A program made the position numbers and the translations under genes. Of a DNA stretch of 64,000 bases, positions 18,626-27,037 are shown piece after piece; position 1 is the stretch's first letter; each line of letters begins with the position of its first letter. Under the pieces are notes generated by a model that saw nothing but the letters and a program-made list of their open reading frames with translations, had not been told where the DNA came from and did no database searches. This stretch comes from an uncultured Methylococcaceae bacterium (lineage in GTDB: Bacteria; Pseudomonadota; Gammaproteobacteria; Methylococcales; Methylomonadaceae): positions 1 to 64,000 of the forward strand of contig CAIMEB010000057.1 in the NCBI GenBank assembly GCA_903839855.1, read 5' to 3'.

Positions 18626-20130
18626 GCTCTCATTTTTAAAGTATCAATCACAACCTGACTATCACTAAAATTAATTTTCTCACCATTAATTTCTTGATAA
18701 TCTTCATGTCCCTTACCTGCAATTACAATACAATCGTCTTCAGTTGCATTGAGTATGGCTGTTTGTATTGCCTGCTTTCTATTTCGAATAACGATAATCC
18801 TAGCGTTCGAATCAGAACTGATTGAAGTCTTACAACCTGCCAAAATATCGCCTACGATATCCAGACTATCTTCAAATCGTGGATTATCATCCGTGATAAT
18901 CACCCGATCAGCCCATTGTTCTGCAATCGCCCCCATCTCGGGTCTTTTACCTTTATCCCGATTACCTCCACAGCCAAATACCACCCATAATGACTGCTGA
19001 CAATGCTTCCTAAGACCCGATAGCACTTTATTCAAAGCATCCGGTGTATGCGCATAATCAACAAAAACCAATGGCAGCTTATTACCACCAAAATGTTGCA
19101 TACGTCCTGTCACAGGTTTTACGCTTATTAGTTTCTCAACCGCCTCGGATAATGAGTAGCCCATTGCCAGCATCACCGTCAAAACAAGGAGGCTATTTTC
19201 AGCATTAAAATCCCCATAAATGGGCACATAAACTCGTTTATTATCGTCTCGCCAATTGACCATAAACTCAATACCGGCGACACTGTGCAAAATAGCCGCC
19301 TTAACACTTTCGCCAACGCTTACAGTTTTACCTTTAAAACTGACACCCCATATAACAATGTTTGAGGGCACCGCATCGATAATTTTCTCACAGTAGGAAT
19401 CATCAAGATTCACTACGACAAAGGCTAATCCAGGCTTATACAATAATTGTAATTTAGCTTGTAAGTAATCGTCCATGGTTCCGTGGTAATCTAAATGATC
19501 ACGGCTAATATTAGTAAATACTGCACCTTTAAATATCACACCGTTGACTCGACCCTGCGCTAAGGCATGCGATGAAACCTCCATCGCGACAATACTCTTC
19601 TTATTTTTCAGTAATTCTGACAATATTCTCTGGATTTCAAGCGCGTCTGGCGTAGTATTTTTAGTTTTATTTAAATGTCCCGACTCTCCCCAACCCAACG
19701 TACCCACAACTCCACAGTCATTTAACATTTGACTTAAAAATTGGGTACAGGATGTTTTACCATTCGTTCCTGTGACACCAATCACAGACATCAAGCCAGA
19801 AGGATCACCATAATAACGAGCAGCAATATCTCCCAGCTTAACAGCCAAATTATCAACTGCAATCAGGGGCACATCCGCTATTGATTCCGCCAACTGCTCG
19901 CCGCCACCTAAAGGGTCATAGATAATAACAACTGCACCATTTAAAATGGCCTGACTCGCGTGGAAAAGACCGTGTTGCTGAACACCCACTAACGCAATAA
20001 ATACATTTCCAATCACAACGTCCCTACTATCTAAAACGAGTCCAGTTATAAACGTATCCCCGACTTTAGAAAAAGTAGCGTTTTTACATGAAACAAATCC
20101 CTCTAATAATTCACTTAACTTCATTGGCAT
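18622..20130 (-). CDS. murE: UDP-MurNAc-tripeptide synthetase MurE (meso-DAP type)
   Basis: MurE adds the third residue of the stem peptide. Motifs are the ATP loop GTNGKTSCTQ, EVSSHALAQGRV, VDYAHTPDALNKVL and the substrate-selecting DNPR in IITDDNPRFED, which indicates meso-diaminopimelate. That fits the dapF–lysA pair elsewhere in the window. The length is 502 residues. The start lies within the 3' end of ftsI (20-base overlap). Confidence 0.96.
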   Translation of the reverse strand: MPMKLSELLEGFVSCKNATFSKVGDTFITGLVLDSRDVVIGNVFIALVGVQQHGLFHASQAILNGAVVIIYDPLGGGEQLAESIADVPLIAVDNLAVKLGDIAARYYGDPSGLMSVIGVTGTNGKTSCTQFLSQMLNDCGVVGTLGWGESGHLNKTKNTTPDALEIQRILSELLKNKKSIVAMEVSSHALAQGRVNGVIFKGAVFTNISRDHLDYHGTMDDYLQAKLQLLYKPGLAFVVVNLDDSYCEKIIDAVPSNIVIWGVSFKGKTVSVGESVKAAILHSVAGIEFMVNWRDDNKRVYVPIYGDFNAENSLLVLTVMLAMGYSLSEAVEKLISVKPVTGRMQHFGGNKLPLVFVDYAHTPDALNKVLSGLRKHCQQSLWVVFGCGGNRDKGKRPEMGAIAEQWADRVIITDDNPRFEDSLDIVGDILAGCKTSISSDSNARIIVIRNRKQAIQTAILNATEDDCIVIAGKGHEDYQEINGEKINFSDSQVVIDTLKMRA

Positions 20131-21859
20131 CGAATGGTTTTCTTTGTGTTAACAAAATAGGCATCGTCTCCTCTTGATCAGGAGCCACTTCAAGTATTCT
20201 CAACGCACCTGCCATCACTTTTGAAAATACTGGAGCTGATACCAAACCACCGTAATATTTGCCCGCAGATGGTTCATCAATCATGACGACTATGATCAAG
20301 CGAGGATCATTAACCGGTGCCATTCCTGCAAAAACCGCGAAATAACTGCTCTCTGTATAACCTCTTGCGGTTGCTTTTTTTACAGTTCCTGTTTTACCGG
20401 CTGCACTGTAACCATCAACTCTTGCTTCATAGGCTGTGCCTTCTTTGGTTAACACAGTCTCCATCATCTTTCTTACACTTCTTGCAGTTTTAGCAGAAAA
20501 CACTCGCACAACATCATCATCTTCCTCTCGCTTTAACAAACTGACAGAATGCAAAAGACCGTCGTCTGCCAGTGCGGTATAACTTCTTGCCAACTGCAAT
20601 GCCGAGCTATTTAAGCCATATCCAAACGACATCGTTGCCCGATCAAAATCGTGCCATCTCTTATAATCCTTCATTCTCCCGCTGGCTTCACCGGGAAAAC
20701 CAGCCCCTGCTGAAATACCAAAGCCAAGTTGATGATACGTATCCCACAGATACTTCGGAGGCATTTTTAAAGACATCATACTCACCCCAACGTTACTGGA
20801 CTTTGTAAGCACATGAGTCACATCCAGGGTACCGTAGTTATGCACATCTTTAACTGTATTACGCCCAATTTGCAAAGTACCATTGGTTGGGAAAATCGAA
20901 TTAGGCTTTATATACCCGCCATCCAAAGCGGCTGCGACAACAAAAGGCTTTACCGTTGATCCCGGTTCAAATACCTCAGTAAAGGCTCTATTTCTATACA
21001 CACTTTCTTTTAAATTATTCCTTGTATTCGGATTAAACGAAGGTTGATTAACAGCGGCTAGAATTTCCCCGTTTTTTGCGTCTAAGACAACTAATGTTCC
21101 TGATTTCGCATTATTTTCTTCAACGGCCACCTGTAGTTCTTTATAAGCCAAATATTGAATGCGTTGATCAATACTTAACTCCAGAGTCTTTCCAGAAACA
21201 GGTTCATTGATGCTTTCAACATCATCAATAATGCGTCGCTGTCCATCCCTGATAACGCGCTTACTGCCTGCCGTACCTTTAAGCTGCTTCTCATAACCGG
21301 ACTCCATTCCGGCTTGCCCAATATCATCAACATTAGTAAATCCAACAATATGAGCAGACACACCACCAGCCGGATAGTACCGCTTAAACTCCCTTTCAAA
21401 ATAAACACCTTCCAGTTTTAATGCTTTTACATCCTCCCCTAATTGGGGATTAACCCGACGAGCAATATATAGAAACTGCCGTCTTGGTTCCTCTTTGATC
21501 CATTCCATTACTTTCCCTTCAGGCAAATTTAGGAGCTTCTCCATTGCTCTTATCCCTTCTTGTTTGGCGTATCGTAATTCCCTGGGATTTATCCAAATAG
21601 ACTCAACAGGCGTACTGATCGCTAAAGGCTCACCGTTCCTATCCATAATCATGCCTCTATAAGCATAAACAGCTACCTCATCAACCTGCCTCATATCGCC
21701 TTGATGCTTTAAAAACTGCTTACTAATAACCTGTAAATGAATATCCCGAACGACAAGCGCTAGCATACAGATCATTATAAAAGTAACTACAAACTTACGC
21801 CTGCCGGAAAAGTCATTCGTGACTTTTTTTACAGAACCTCTATCTCGAAAATCTAACAT
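20111..21859 (-). CDS. ftsI: Peptidoglycan transpeptidase FtsI (PBP3)
   Basis: FtsI is the class B penicillin-binding protein for septal cross-linking. The 582 residues contain a short basic cytoplasmic tail, one membrane segment (FVVTFIMICMLALVV), the dimerisation domain with YRGMIMDRNGEPLA, and a transpeptidase domain. The active-site serine is in GSTVKPF (about residue 301), with SSN in TKSSNVGVSM and the KTG motif in AAGKTGTVKK. It sits one base after ftsL. Confidence 0.96.
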   Translation of the reverse strand: MLDFRDRGSVKKVTNDFSGRRKFVVTFIMICMLALVVRDIHLQVISKQFLKHQGDMRQVDEVAVYAYRGMIMDRNGEPLAISTPVESIWINPRELRYAKQEGIRAMEKLLNLPEGKVMEWIKEEPRRQFLYIARRVNPQLGEDVKALKLEGVYFEREFKRYYPAGGVSAHIVGFTNVDDIGQAGMESGYEKQLKGTAGSKRVIRDGQRRIIDDVESINEPVSGKTLELSIDQRIQYLAYKELQVAVEENNAKSGTLVVLDAKNGEILAAVNQPSFNPNTRNNLKESVYRNRAFTEVFEPGSTVKPFVVAAALDGGYIKPNSIFPTNGTLQIGRNTVKDVHNYGTLDVTHVLTKSSNVGVSMMSLKMPPKYLWDTYHQLGFGISAGAGFPGEASGRMKDYKRWHDFDRATMSFGYGLNSSALQLARSYTALADDGLLHSVSLLKREEDDDVVRVFSAKTARSVRKMMETVLTKEGTAYEARVDGYSAAGKTGTVKKATARGYTESSYFAVFAGMAPVNDPRLIIVVMIDEPSAGKYYGGLVSAPVFSKVMAGALRILEVAPDQEETMPILLTQRKPFDANEVK

Positions 21860-22126
21860 TTATGGTTTTATATAAATAATTTTTTCTCTTAGCGGCATAA
21901 CCAGCTTCAACTGTTCCTTTGCCACAAGTTCTAATCGATTCTGCTCGCCCAACATCGTCAGTTCCAATTGCATTTGTCCCCATTCGACTTCGTATTGATC
22001 TAGCGCTCTCTCTTGCTTTTGAATCTCAATAAAAATCAGACGTGAATAATACTTACTATAAACAACGGCTAAAGATGACAATAAAAGCACCACACTCGCC
22101 ACAATCAAAAGTCGCTCAATAATCAC
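21860..22126 (-). CDS. ftsL: Cell division protein FtsL
   Basis: This 88-residue bitopic protein has one N-terminal membrane segment (LLIVASVVLLLSSLAVVYSKYYSR) and a periplasmic coiled-coil-like part with EVEWGQMQLELTMLGEQNRLE, the usual layout of FtsL. FtsL is poorly conserved, so the position between rsmH and ftsI, with no gap on either side, carries much of the assignment. Confidence 0.9.
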   Translation of the reverse strand: MIIERLLIVASVVLLLSSLAVVYSKYYSRLIFIEIQKQERALDQYEVEWGQMQLELTMLGEQNRLELVAKEQLKLVMPLREKIIYIKP

Positions 22127-23059
22127 TTAAACCTTCTCAGCAACACGCATAACAGCACTTCTAGCCCTTGGATTTTTTTTTATTTCTTGCACATCAGCCT
22201 TCAATGCTTTGCCTACTTTTGTTAACACGCCCTTTGCAATATCAATTTCTTTTATTGGCAACTTACCAGGATTAAACTTAGCCCCGGATTCATCCCTAAT
22301 AAAACGCTTTACGATTCTATCCTCAAGAGAATGAAATGAAATAACGACCAATCGTCCGCCAGGCTTTAAAACTCTTGCTGACTGTTGCAAAACACTTTTT
22401 AATTCCTCCAGCTCCCGGTTAATTTCAATACGAATGGCTTGAAACGTACGCGTTGCAGGGTGCTTATTTTTTTCTCTTATAGGCACAACATCTTCAATTA
22501 ACTTAGCTAATTGCGTCGTTGTTGCTAGAGGAGATTCCAGCCTTCTATCAATTATCGCTTTCGCGATGCGTCTGGCGAACTTTTCTTCACCATAGTCAAA
22601 TAAAACACTGACCAGCTTCTTTTCATCAACAGTAGCTAACCATTGCTCGGCAGGCACCCCTGAGGTACAATCCATACGCATATCCAAAGGCCCTTCTCTT
22701 AAAAAACTAAAACCTCTTTCAGGATTATCGAGTTGAGGTGATGACACCCCCAAATCCATCAAAATACCGTCTACCTTTTCAACCAGATCGCACGCCTCGA
22801 TAAACGTTTCTAAGTGCGAAAAGCAAGCCTGTTTTATCTGAATACGCCCATCTTCTAGCATCGTTTTTGCGTAACTTGAATTAACCGCATCAAAATCACG
22901 ATCAAAAGCAATCAATTGCCCACCTTGACCCAATAAACTTAAAATGCCTCGACTGTGCCCCCCTCGACCAAACGTACAATCGAGATAAACACCTTCTTTT
23001 TTAATCGCCAATTGTTGCAAAGCTTCTGCATACATAACGGGTAAATGTTCCATCAACAA
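22127..23059 (-). CDS. rsmH: 16S rRNA (cytosine1402-N4)-methyltransferase RsmH
   Basis: RsmH (MraW) methylates N4 of C1402 in 16S rRNA. The 310 residues contain LDCTFGRGGHSRGILSLL (SAM loop), DGILMDLGVSSPQLD, RGFSFLREGPLDMRMD, FQAIRIEINRELEEL and VISFHSLEDRIVKRF, all family signatures. RsmI, which methylates the same nucleotide on the ribose, is encoded about 1.2 kb away on the same strand. Confidence 0.97.
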   Translation of the reverse strand: MLMEHLPVMYAEALQQLAIKKEGVYLDCTFGRGGHSRGILSLLGQGGQLIAFDRDFDAVNSSYAKTMLEDGRIQIKQACFSHLETFIEACDLVEKVDGILMDLGVSSPQLDNPERGFSFLREGPLDMRMDCTSGVPAEQWLATVDEKKLVSVLFDYGEEKFARRIAKAIIDRRLESPLATTTQLAKLIEDVVPIREKNKHPATRTFQAIRIEINRELEELKSVLQQSARVLKPGGRLVVISFHSLEDRIVKRFIRDESGAKFNPGKLPIKEIDIAKGVLTKVGKALKADVQEIKKNPRARSAVMRVAEKV

Positions 23060-23069
23060 AACTCCCTTA

Positions 23070-23537
23070 TTAAAAAGACAAAGTATCTAACTCATCCAGA
23101 CCTTCATCATCATCACTGTTCAACCATTCGCTTTCTTTGGCTGTCCAGGCAACATCATTCCAAATTTCAAATTTATTAAGTTGCCCAACTAAAACTATCT
23201 TTTTATCCATTTGAGCAAATTTTCTTAGTTTTTCTGGCAATAAAAACCGGCCTTGACCATCCATCTCACATTCAGATGCATTTCCAATCACGAAACGCCT
23301 TAATTTACCGGCCATTTTATTTAACGTAGGTAATCGACTGATTGTCTGCTCAAGGCGCTCCCATTCGGGCAGGGGATAAAGCCATAAACAGCCACTTTCC
23401 CCAACACATCTTTCGTTTACTGCAACCGTTACAATTAATTGCCGCTCACAACATTCTTCCAACTCTTTTCGGTAACGAGTGGGCATCGCAAGACGTCCTT
23501 TATCATCTAAATTAATTGAACTAATGCCTCTAAACAA
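23070..23537 (-). CDS. mraZ: Transcriptional regulator MraZ
   Basis: MraZ is the AbrB/SpoVT-like regulator of the dcw cluster. Its two half-repeats are visible: the first with GISSINLDDKGRLAMPTRYR, the second with CEMDGQGRFLLPEKLRKFA. The 155 residues match the family length. It is the first gene of the operon and follows a promoter with three MraZ boxes, so auto-regulation is expected. Confidence 0.96.
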   Translation of the reverse strand: MFRGISSINLDDKGRLAMPTRYRKELEECCERQLIVTVAVNERCVGESGCLWLYPLPEWERLEQTISRLPTLNKMAGKLRRFVIGNASECEMDGQGRFLLPEKLRKFAQMDKKIVLVGQLNKFEIWNDVAWTAKESEWLNSDDDEGLDELDTLSF

Positions 23538-23563
23538 AAAACGACCCCAAAAATCCTAAAAAA

Positions 23564-23588
23564 ACCACTCTCTACCACTTTTCACCAC
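23564..23588 (-). promoter_or_regulatory. MraZ operator: three GTGGT boxes at 10-base spacing
   Basis: On the minus strand GTGGT occurs three times (plus-strand ACCAC at 23564, 23574 and 23584) with an exact 10-base period. MraZ is known to bind short G-rich direct repeats separated by five bases near its own promoter. The boxes lie just downstream of the -10 element. Confidence 0.75.
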
Positions 23589-23596
23589 CTGGAAGC

Positions 23597-23625
23597 ACTA
23601 TAAATTCCAAACAGTTCATAGTCAA
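23597..23625 (-). promoter_or_regulatory. Sigma-70 promoter of the mraZ/dcw operon
   Basis: The minus strand reads TTGACT, a 17-base spacer, then TATAGT. The predicted start falls at about 23590, within the MraZ boxes, leaving a leader of about 50 bases. Confidence 0.75.
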
Positions 23626-23815
23626 GAATGTTTTCATTTAAACTCTTTCTTTTTTGACAATGACTTAGGTGACCATAAAAAAATGGCGAAACGATGAGCT
23701 ATACAATAAAAAAACTCTATTCTTTATCAGTGGGTTAATTGATTTTATTCGGAAGACACGTTAGATGATAGAGCAAATAATTGCTTTAAATTTACAAGAG
23801 GATTACGCCATTAAA

Positions 23816-24170
23816 AAGAAAGAGTCAGCCTATAAGCCGGGTTCTGTCGTGAACAGTCATTCATCTAGGCTGCAAGTCACCTTACAGCTCAAGCAATCTA
23901 CCCAGGAACCGCGCGGGCCACGCATCTGTCCCTCTATTTGATCTTGCTCCGAGTGGGGTTTACCATGCCACCGCTGTTACCAGTTGCGCGGTGCGCTCTT
24001 ACCGCACCTTTTCACCCTTACCTATCAAAGTGATAGGCGGTTTATTTTCTGTGGCACTTTCCGTAGACTCACGCCTCCCAGGCGTTACCTGGCACTCTGC
24101 CCAATGGAGCCCGGACTTTCCTCCATTTTATCTTGACAATAAAACAGCGACTGCCCAGCCAACTCTTTCA
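23816..24170 (-). ncRNA. rnpB: RNase P RNA, class A
   Basis: The minus strand contains the conserved segments of bacterial RNase P RNA in order: GGAGGAAAGTCCGGGCTCC, CCAGGTAACGCCTGG, GGTAAGGGTGAAA, GCGGTAAGAGCGCACCG, the GGTAAACCCC region, TAGATGAATGACTG and CAGAACCCGGCTTA. The ends pair as helix P1 (AAAGAGTTGGC with GGCTGACTCTTT). A T-run follows the 3' end and a TATACT -10 element precedes the 5' end (24177–24182). The length is about 355 nt. Confidence 0.95.
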
Positions 24171-24231
24171 AGGGTCAGTATACTTCATTCGTTAAAGCAA
24201 AGCTAATGAGAAATCATATTGCAACCCACTG

Positions 24232-25119
24232 TTAATAACAGATAAGCCGATCTTTTTTAGCACTATCAATCACTAATGCGGCTTGATACAGCACCTTTTT
24301 TCTTAGCCCCGTAATCTCGACAGCCATTGCAACTGCTGACTTTATTGAACACTCAGTCAATAAAATCCGAAGTACTTTTTCCTGCTCAGGTGTCATAACT
24401 TGCGCCTCTTTATCAACAGCGACTCCATCAACAATAACAACAAACTCCCCTTTTCTCATGTGCTCACTGTGCATAACCAAGTCCAACACCTCGCCCAGAC
24501 TAGCCTTTACAATCGTCTCATGAAGCTTGGTTAATTCTCTAGCAATCACAATTTCTCGCTCTAAAGGTAAAACTTCGGACATATCTTGTAACGATGCTAA
24601 AATTCGGTGACAAGACTCATAAAATACCCAAGTCTTCGGAGAATTAAGCCGTTCACTAAAAAAGGCTTTGCGTGCTGATGAAGTTCTGGGCAGAAAACCC
24701 TCAAAAGAAAATTGTGAGACCGGCAATCCTGATGCAGACAATGCTGCAATTAAAGCACAAGCGCCAGGAATAGGCACCACCTCTAAACCTGCGTCCTTCA
24801 CCATTTTTACAAGTGGCATTCCGGGATCACTTACTAACGGTGTTCCAGCATCAGAGACCAAGGCAATAGACAGACCTTCACGTAGTTTTTCTAACATGAC
24901 TAAAGATGCCTTATCTTCATTATACTGATGCAATGAAACCAGTTTATTAGTAATCCCGTAATGCTGTAGCAGCATCCTGACATGCCGTGTATCCTCTGCC
25001 GCAATCAAATCAACCGTCTTTAAAATCTCAACAGCTCTAAAACTAATATCAGCTAAATTACCTATTGGCGTAGCAACAACGTATAATTTACCAGCACCAT
25101 TAACATTTGATACCGCCAT
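24232..25119 (-). CDS. rsmI: 16S rRNA (cytidine1402-2'-O)-methyltransferase RsmI
   Basis: RsmI is a tetrapyrrole-methylase-fold SAM enzyme that modifies C1402 of 16S rRNA. The 295 residues start with GKLYVVATPIGNLADISFRA and contain AAEDTRHVRMLL, LVSDAGTPLVSDPG, PIPGACALIAALSASGLP and FYESCHRI, all standard for the family. It diverges from yraN across a 135-base gap. Confidence 0.96.
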   Translation of the reverse strand: MAVSNVNGAGKLYVVATPIGNLADISFRAVEILKTVDLIAAEDTRHVRMLLQHYGITNKLVSLHQYNEDKASLVMLEKLREGLSIALVSDAGTPLVSDPGMPLVKMVKDAGLEVVPIPGACALIAALSASGLPVSQFSFEGFLPRTSSARKAFFSERLNSPKTWVFYESCHRILASLQDMSEVLPLEREIVIARELTKLHETIVKASLGEVLDLVMHSEHMRKGEFVVIVDGVAVDKEAQVMTPEQEKVLRILLTECSIKSAVAMAVEITGLRKKVLYQAALVIDSAKKDRLICY

Positions 25120-25254
25120 TCATATCACCTTCAATTTAAAGATAAAACCATGAGCCGTCATGATTAGATGTAATTATTACTTAATTAAGCCCCGATTATA
25201 TCAGTATGTCGCGGTATCAATGCGTACGGATTACAGACACATCACGGTTACCCG

Positions 25255-25620
25255 ATGCTTCTAAAAAAATCCCCAACCAAAGCCGCACATTTAATCCAAG
25301 GTGAAAAAGCCGAAGAGCAAGCCCACAACTTTCTTATCAGCCAAGGACTCCTTCCAATAGACAGAAATTATCGCTGTAAACTGGGTGAACTTGATTTGAT
25401 TATGAAAGATCAGCAATCATTAGTTATTATTGAAGTGCGTTATCGAAAAACAGATCGTTACGGTAGTGCTATGGAGAGTATTACCCGAACCAAGCAATCG
25501 CGTATAATAGCCACAACACACTGCTATTTATCCTCAAAAAAACAGGATACTCCGCTCCGCTTTGATGTTGTTGCTATCTCTGGCAATGGCAAACTAGAAT
25601 GGATAAAAAACGCTTTTTAA
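25255..25620 (+). CDS. yraN: YraN family protein (UPF0102)
   Basis: This 121-residue protein has an endonuclease-like fold of unknown role. Family features are GEKAEEQAHNFL, NYRCKLGELDLIMKD and LVIIEVRYRKTDRYGSAMESI. The E-L-D...E-V-R arrangement matches the restriction-endonuclease-like core. It starts the yraN–diaA–dolP series diverging from rsmI. In enterobacteria lpoA stands between rsmI and yraN, but here the gap is too small to hold it. Confidence 0.88.
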   Translation: MLLKKSPTKAAHLIQGEKAEEQAHNFLISQGLLPIDRNYRCKLGELDLIMKDQQSLVIIEVRYRKTDRYGSAMESITRTKQSRIIATTHCYLSSKKQDTPLRFDVVAISGNGKLEWIKNAF

Positions 25621-25635
25621 GTTAAAAATGACCTC

Positions 25636-26220
25636 ATGAGCTTACAAGACAGAATAATAAATCACTTCACTGAGAGTATCAAAATTCAACAGGATACCAT
25701 GACTTATCTGAGTGAGTTAATTGAATATGCTTCTCAACGCCTGGTTTCGACCCTGCTCAATGATAAAAAAATACTGACTTGCGGTAATGGACGCTCTGCA
25801 ACCAGCGCTCAACTGCTTTCATCTGCCATGCTTAATCAATTTGAACGTGATCGCCCCTCGTTACCGGTTATCGCATTAACAGCCGACATAGCAACAATAA
25901 CCGCAATATCCAATGAGTTTCACTTTAATGACATTTTCTCAAAACAACTTAGAGCCTTAGGTCAAAGTGGCGATATGCTGGTTATTTACACGGATGGTAA
26001 CAATTCGACCAATATAGCCAAAGTCATTACTACTGCACACGACAAAGAAATATCTGTGATCGCGATAACAGGAAATAAAGGTGGACTAATTCCCCCATTA
26101 CTGAAAGAAACTGATATTGAACTCCGTATACCTTCAACCTCCAGCACTCGCATTCAGGAAGCTCATATATTGATTACTGAATGCTTGTGCGATTTAATTG
26201 ATCAGCAATTATTCGGTTAA
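25636..26220 (+). CDS. diaA: SIS-domain protein, DiaA/GmhA family
   Basis: This 194-residue sugar isomerase-fold protein has GNGRSATSAQLLSSAMLNQFE, LPVIALTADIATITAISNEFHFNDIFSKQL and the C-terminal STSSTRIQEAHILITECLCDLID. These fit DiaA, a DnaA-binding initiation factor, and its paralogue GmhA (sedoheptulose-7-phosphate isomerase). The position between yraN and a dolP-like lipoprotein gene favours DiaA. Confidence 0.8.
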   Translation: MSLQDRIINHFTESIKIQQDTMTYLSELIEYASQRLVSTLLNDKKILTCGNGRSATSAQLLSSAMLNQFERDRPSLPVIALTADIATITAISNEFHFNDIFSKQLRALGQSGDMLVIYTDGNNSTNIAKVITTAHDKEISVIAITGNKGGLIPPLLKETDIELRIPSTSSTRIQEAHILITECLCDLIDQQLFG

Positions 26221-26248
26221 AATCCACACCATTATCAATAGGCAAGCC

Positions 26249-26833
26249 ATGAAAAAAGTATTACTAATCATTATGTTGCTTAATACCTTATATATCGTTG
26301 CGTGCGCACCGATCGTCAATAATCAGGAAATAATTACAGAAAAGACCTTAGCTCAGGACAGACGAACCCGGGAAATTATTTTATCGGATCGAGAAATAAC
26401 ATCCGATGCCTACTCCGATCTTAACGCCGAGGACGCCATAAAAAGTCAATGCCACATAACCATCAACACTTATAACGGTGCAGTTCTCATTACTGGCGAA
26501 GCACCGAATGAAGCGTTAAAAGCAAAAATTATTGCTATCGTCCAGGTCGTCAGCAACGTAAAAATGGTGCATGATAATTTAGCCATTTCTCGTCCCAGCA
26601 GTTTAGAATCACGCACCAGTGACAAGAGCATAACTCAAACGGTTAAAACTGCACTCAAGCAAATTAGAACGCTACCTGACTTTGACCCCGCCATGATAAA
26701 AGTCGTTACCGAAAATGGAATTGTTTACTTGATGGGCCTTGTGCATAGAGATGAAGGTTCGGTTGTTATCAATGTAACTAAACTGCAACCGAATATAAAA
26801 CAAATTATTACCGTTTTTGAGTACCTGGACTAA
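26249..26833 (+). CDS. dolP: BON-domain outer-membrane lipoprotein, DolP (YraP)-like
   Basis: I place the start at ATG 26249, giving MKKVLLIIMLLNTLYIVAC with a lipobox ending in Cys19; the track's earlier start overlaps diaA. Two BON domains follow: CHITINTYNGAVLITGEAPN with VSNVKMVHDNL, and VVTENGIVYLMGLV with a weaker end. This matches DolP, which helps keep the outer membrane intact. The mature protein has about 176 residues. Confidence 0.85.
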   Translation: MKKVLLIIMLLNTLYIVACAPIVNNQEIITEKTLAQDRRTREIILSDREITSDAYSDLNAEDAIKSQCHITINTYNGAVLITGEAPNEALKAKIIAIVQVVSNVKMVHDNLAISRPSSLESRTSDKSITQTVKTALKQIRTLPDFDPAMIKVVTENGIVYLMGLVHRDEGSVVINVTKLQPNIKQIITVFEYLD

Positions 26834-26914
26834 TAACCATCATTTCAGTGTCAACATTAGCGATACTATAATCTTGCATTAAGGCCACTACATGAGCGAC
26901 AAGATTTAGACACT

Positions 26915-27037
26915 TTACTGAATATGACCTACTCTATCGGCATGTTGACTAATAAAGCCAACGACATCATCACACATCTTTTGCAGCAGAGGCACTTCAT
27001 TGAACAATAAACTTAAGTTAGCTGAAAATTTAAGCAC
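26915..27037 (-). pseudogene. hyi: Remnant of hydroxypyruvate isomerase (hyi) with large internal deletion
   Basis: A 40-codon frame starts with a GTG that overlaps the histidine kinase stop and reads MLKFSANLSLLFNEVPLL, the typical Hyi N-terminus. It continues directly with VVGFISQHADRVGHIQ, which matches the region about 200 residues further on in Hyi (before IADNPGR...EPGTGEI), then stops. So about 165 codons appear deleted and the 3' end is lost. It is not in the ORF track. The rest of the gap to 26834 holds nothing I recognise. Confidence 0.65.
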
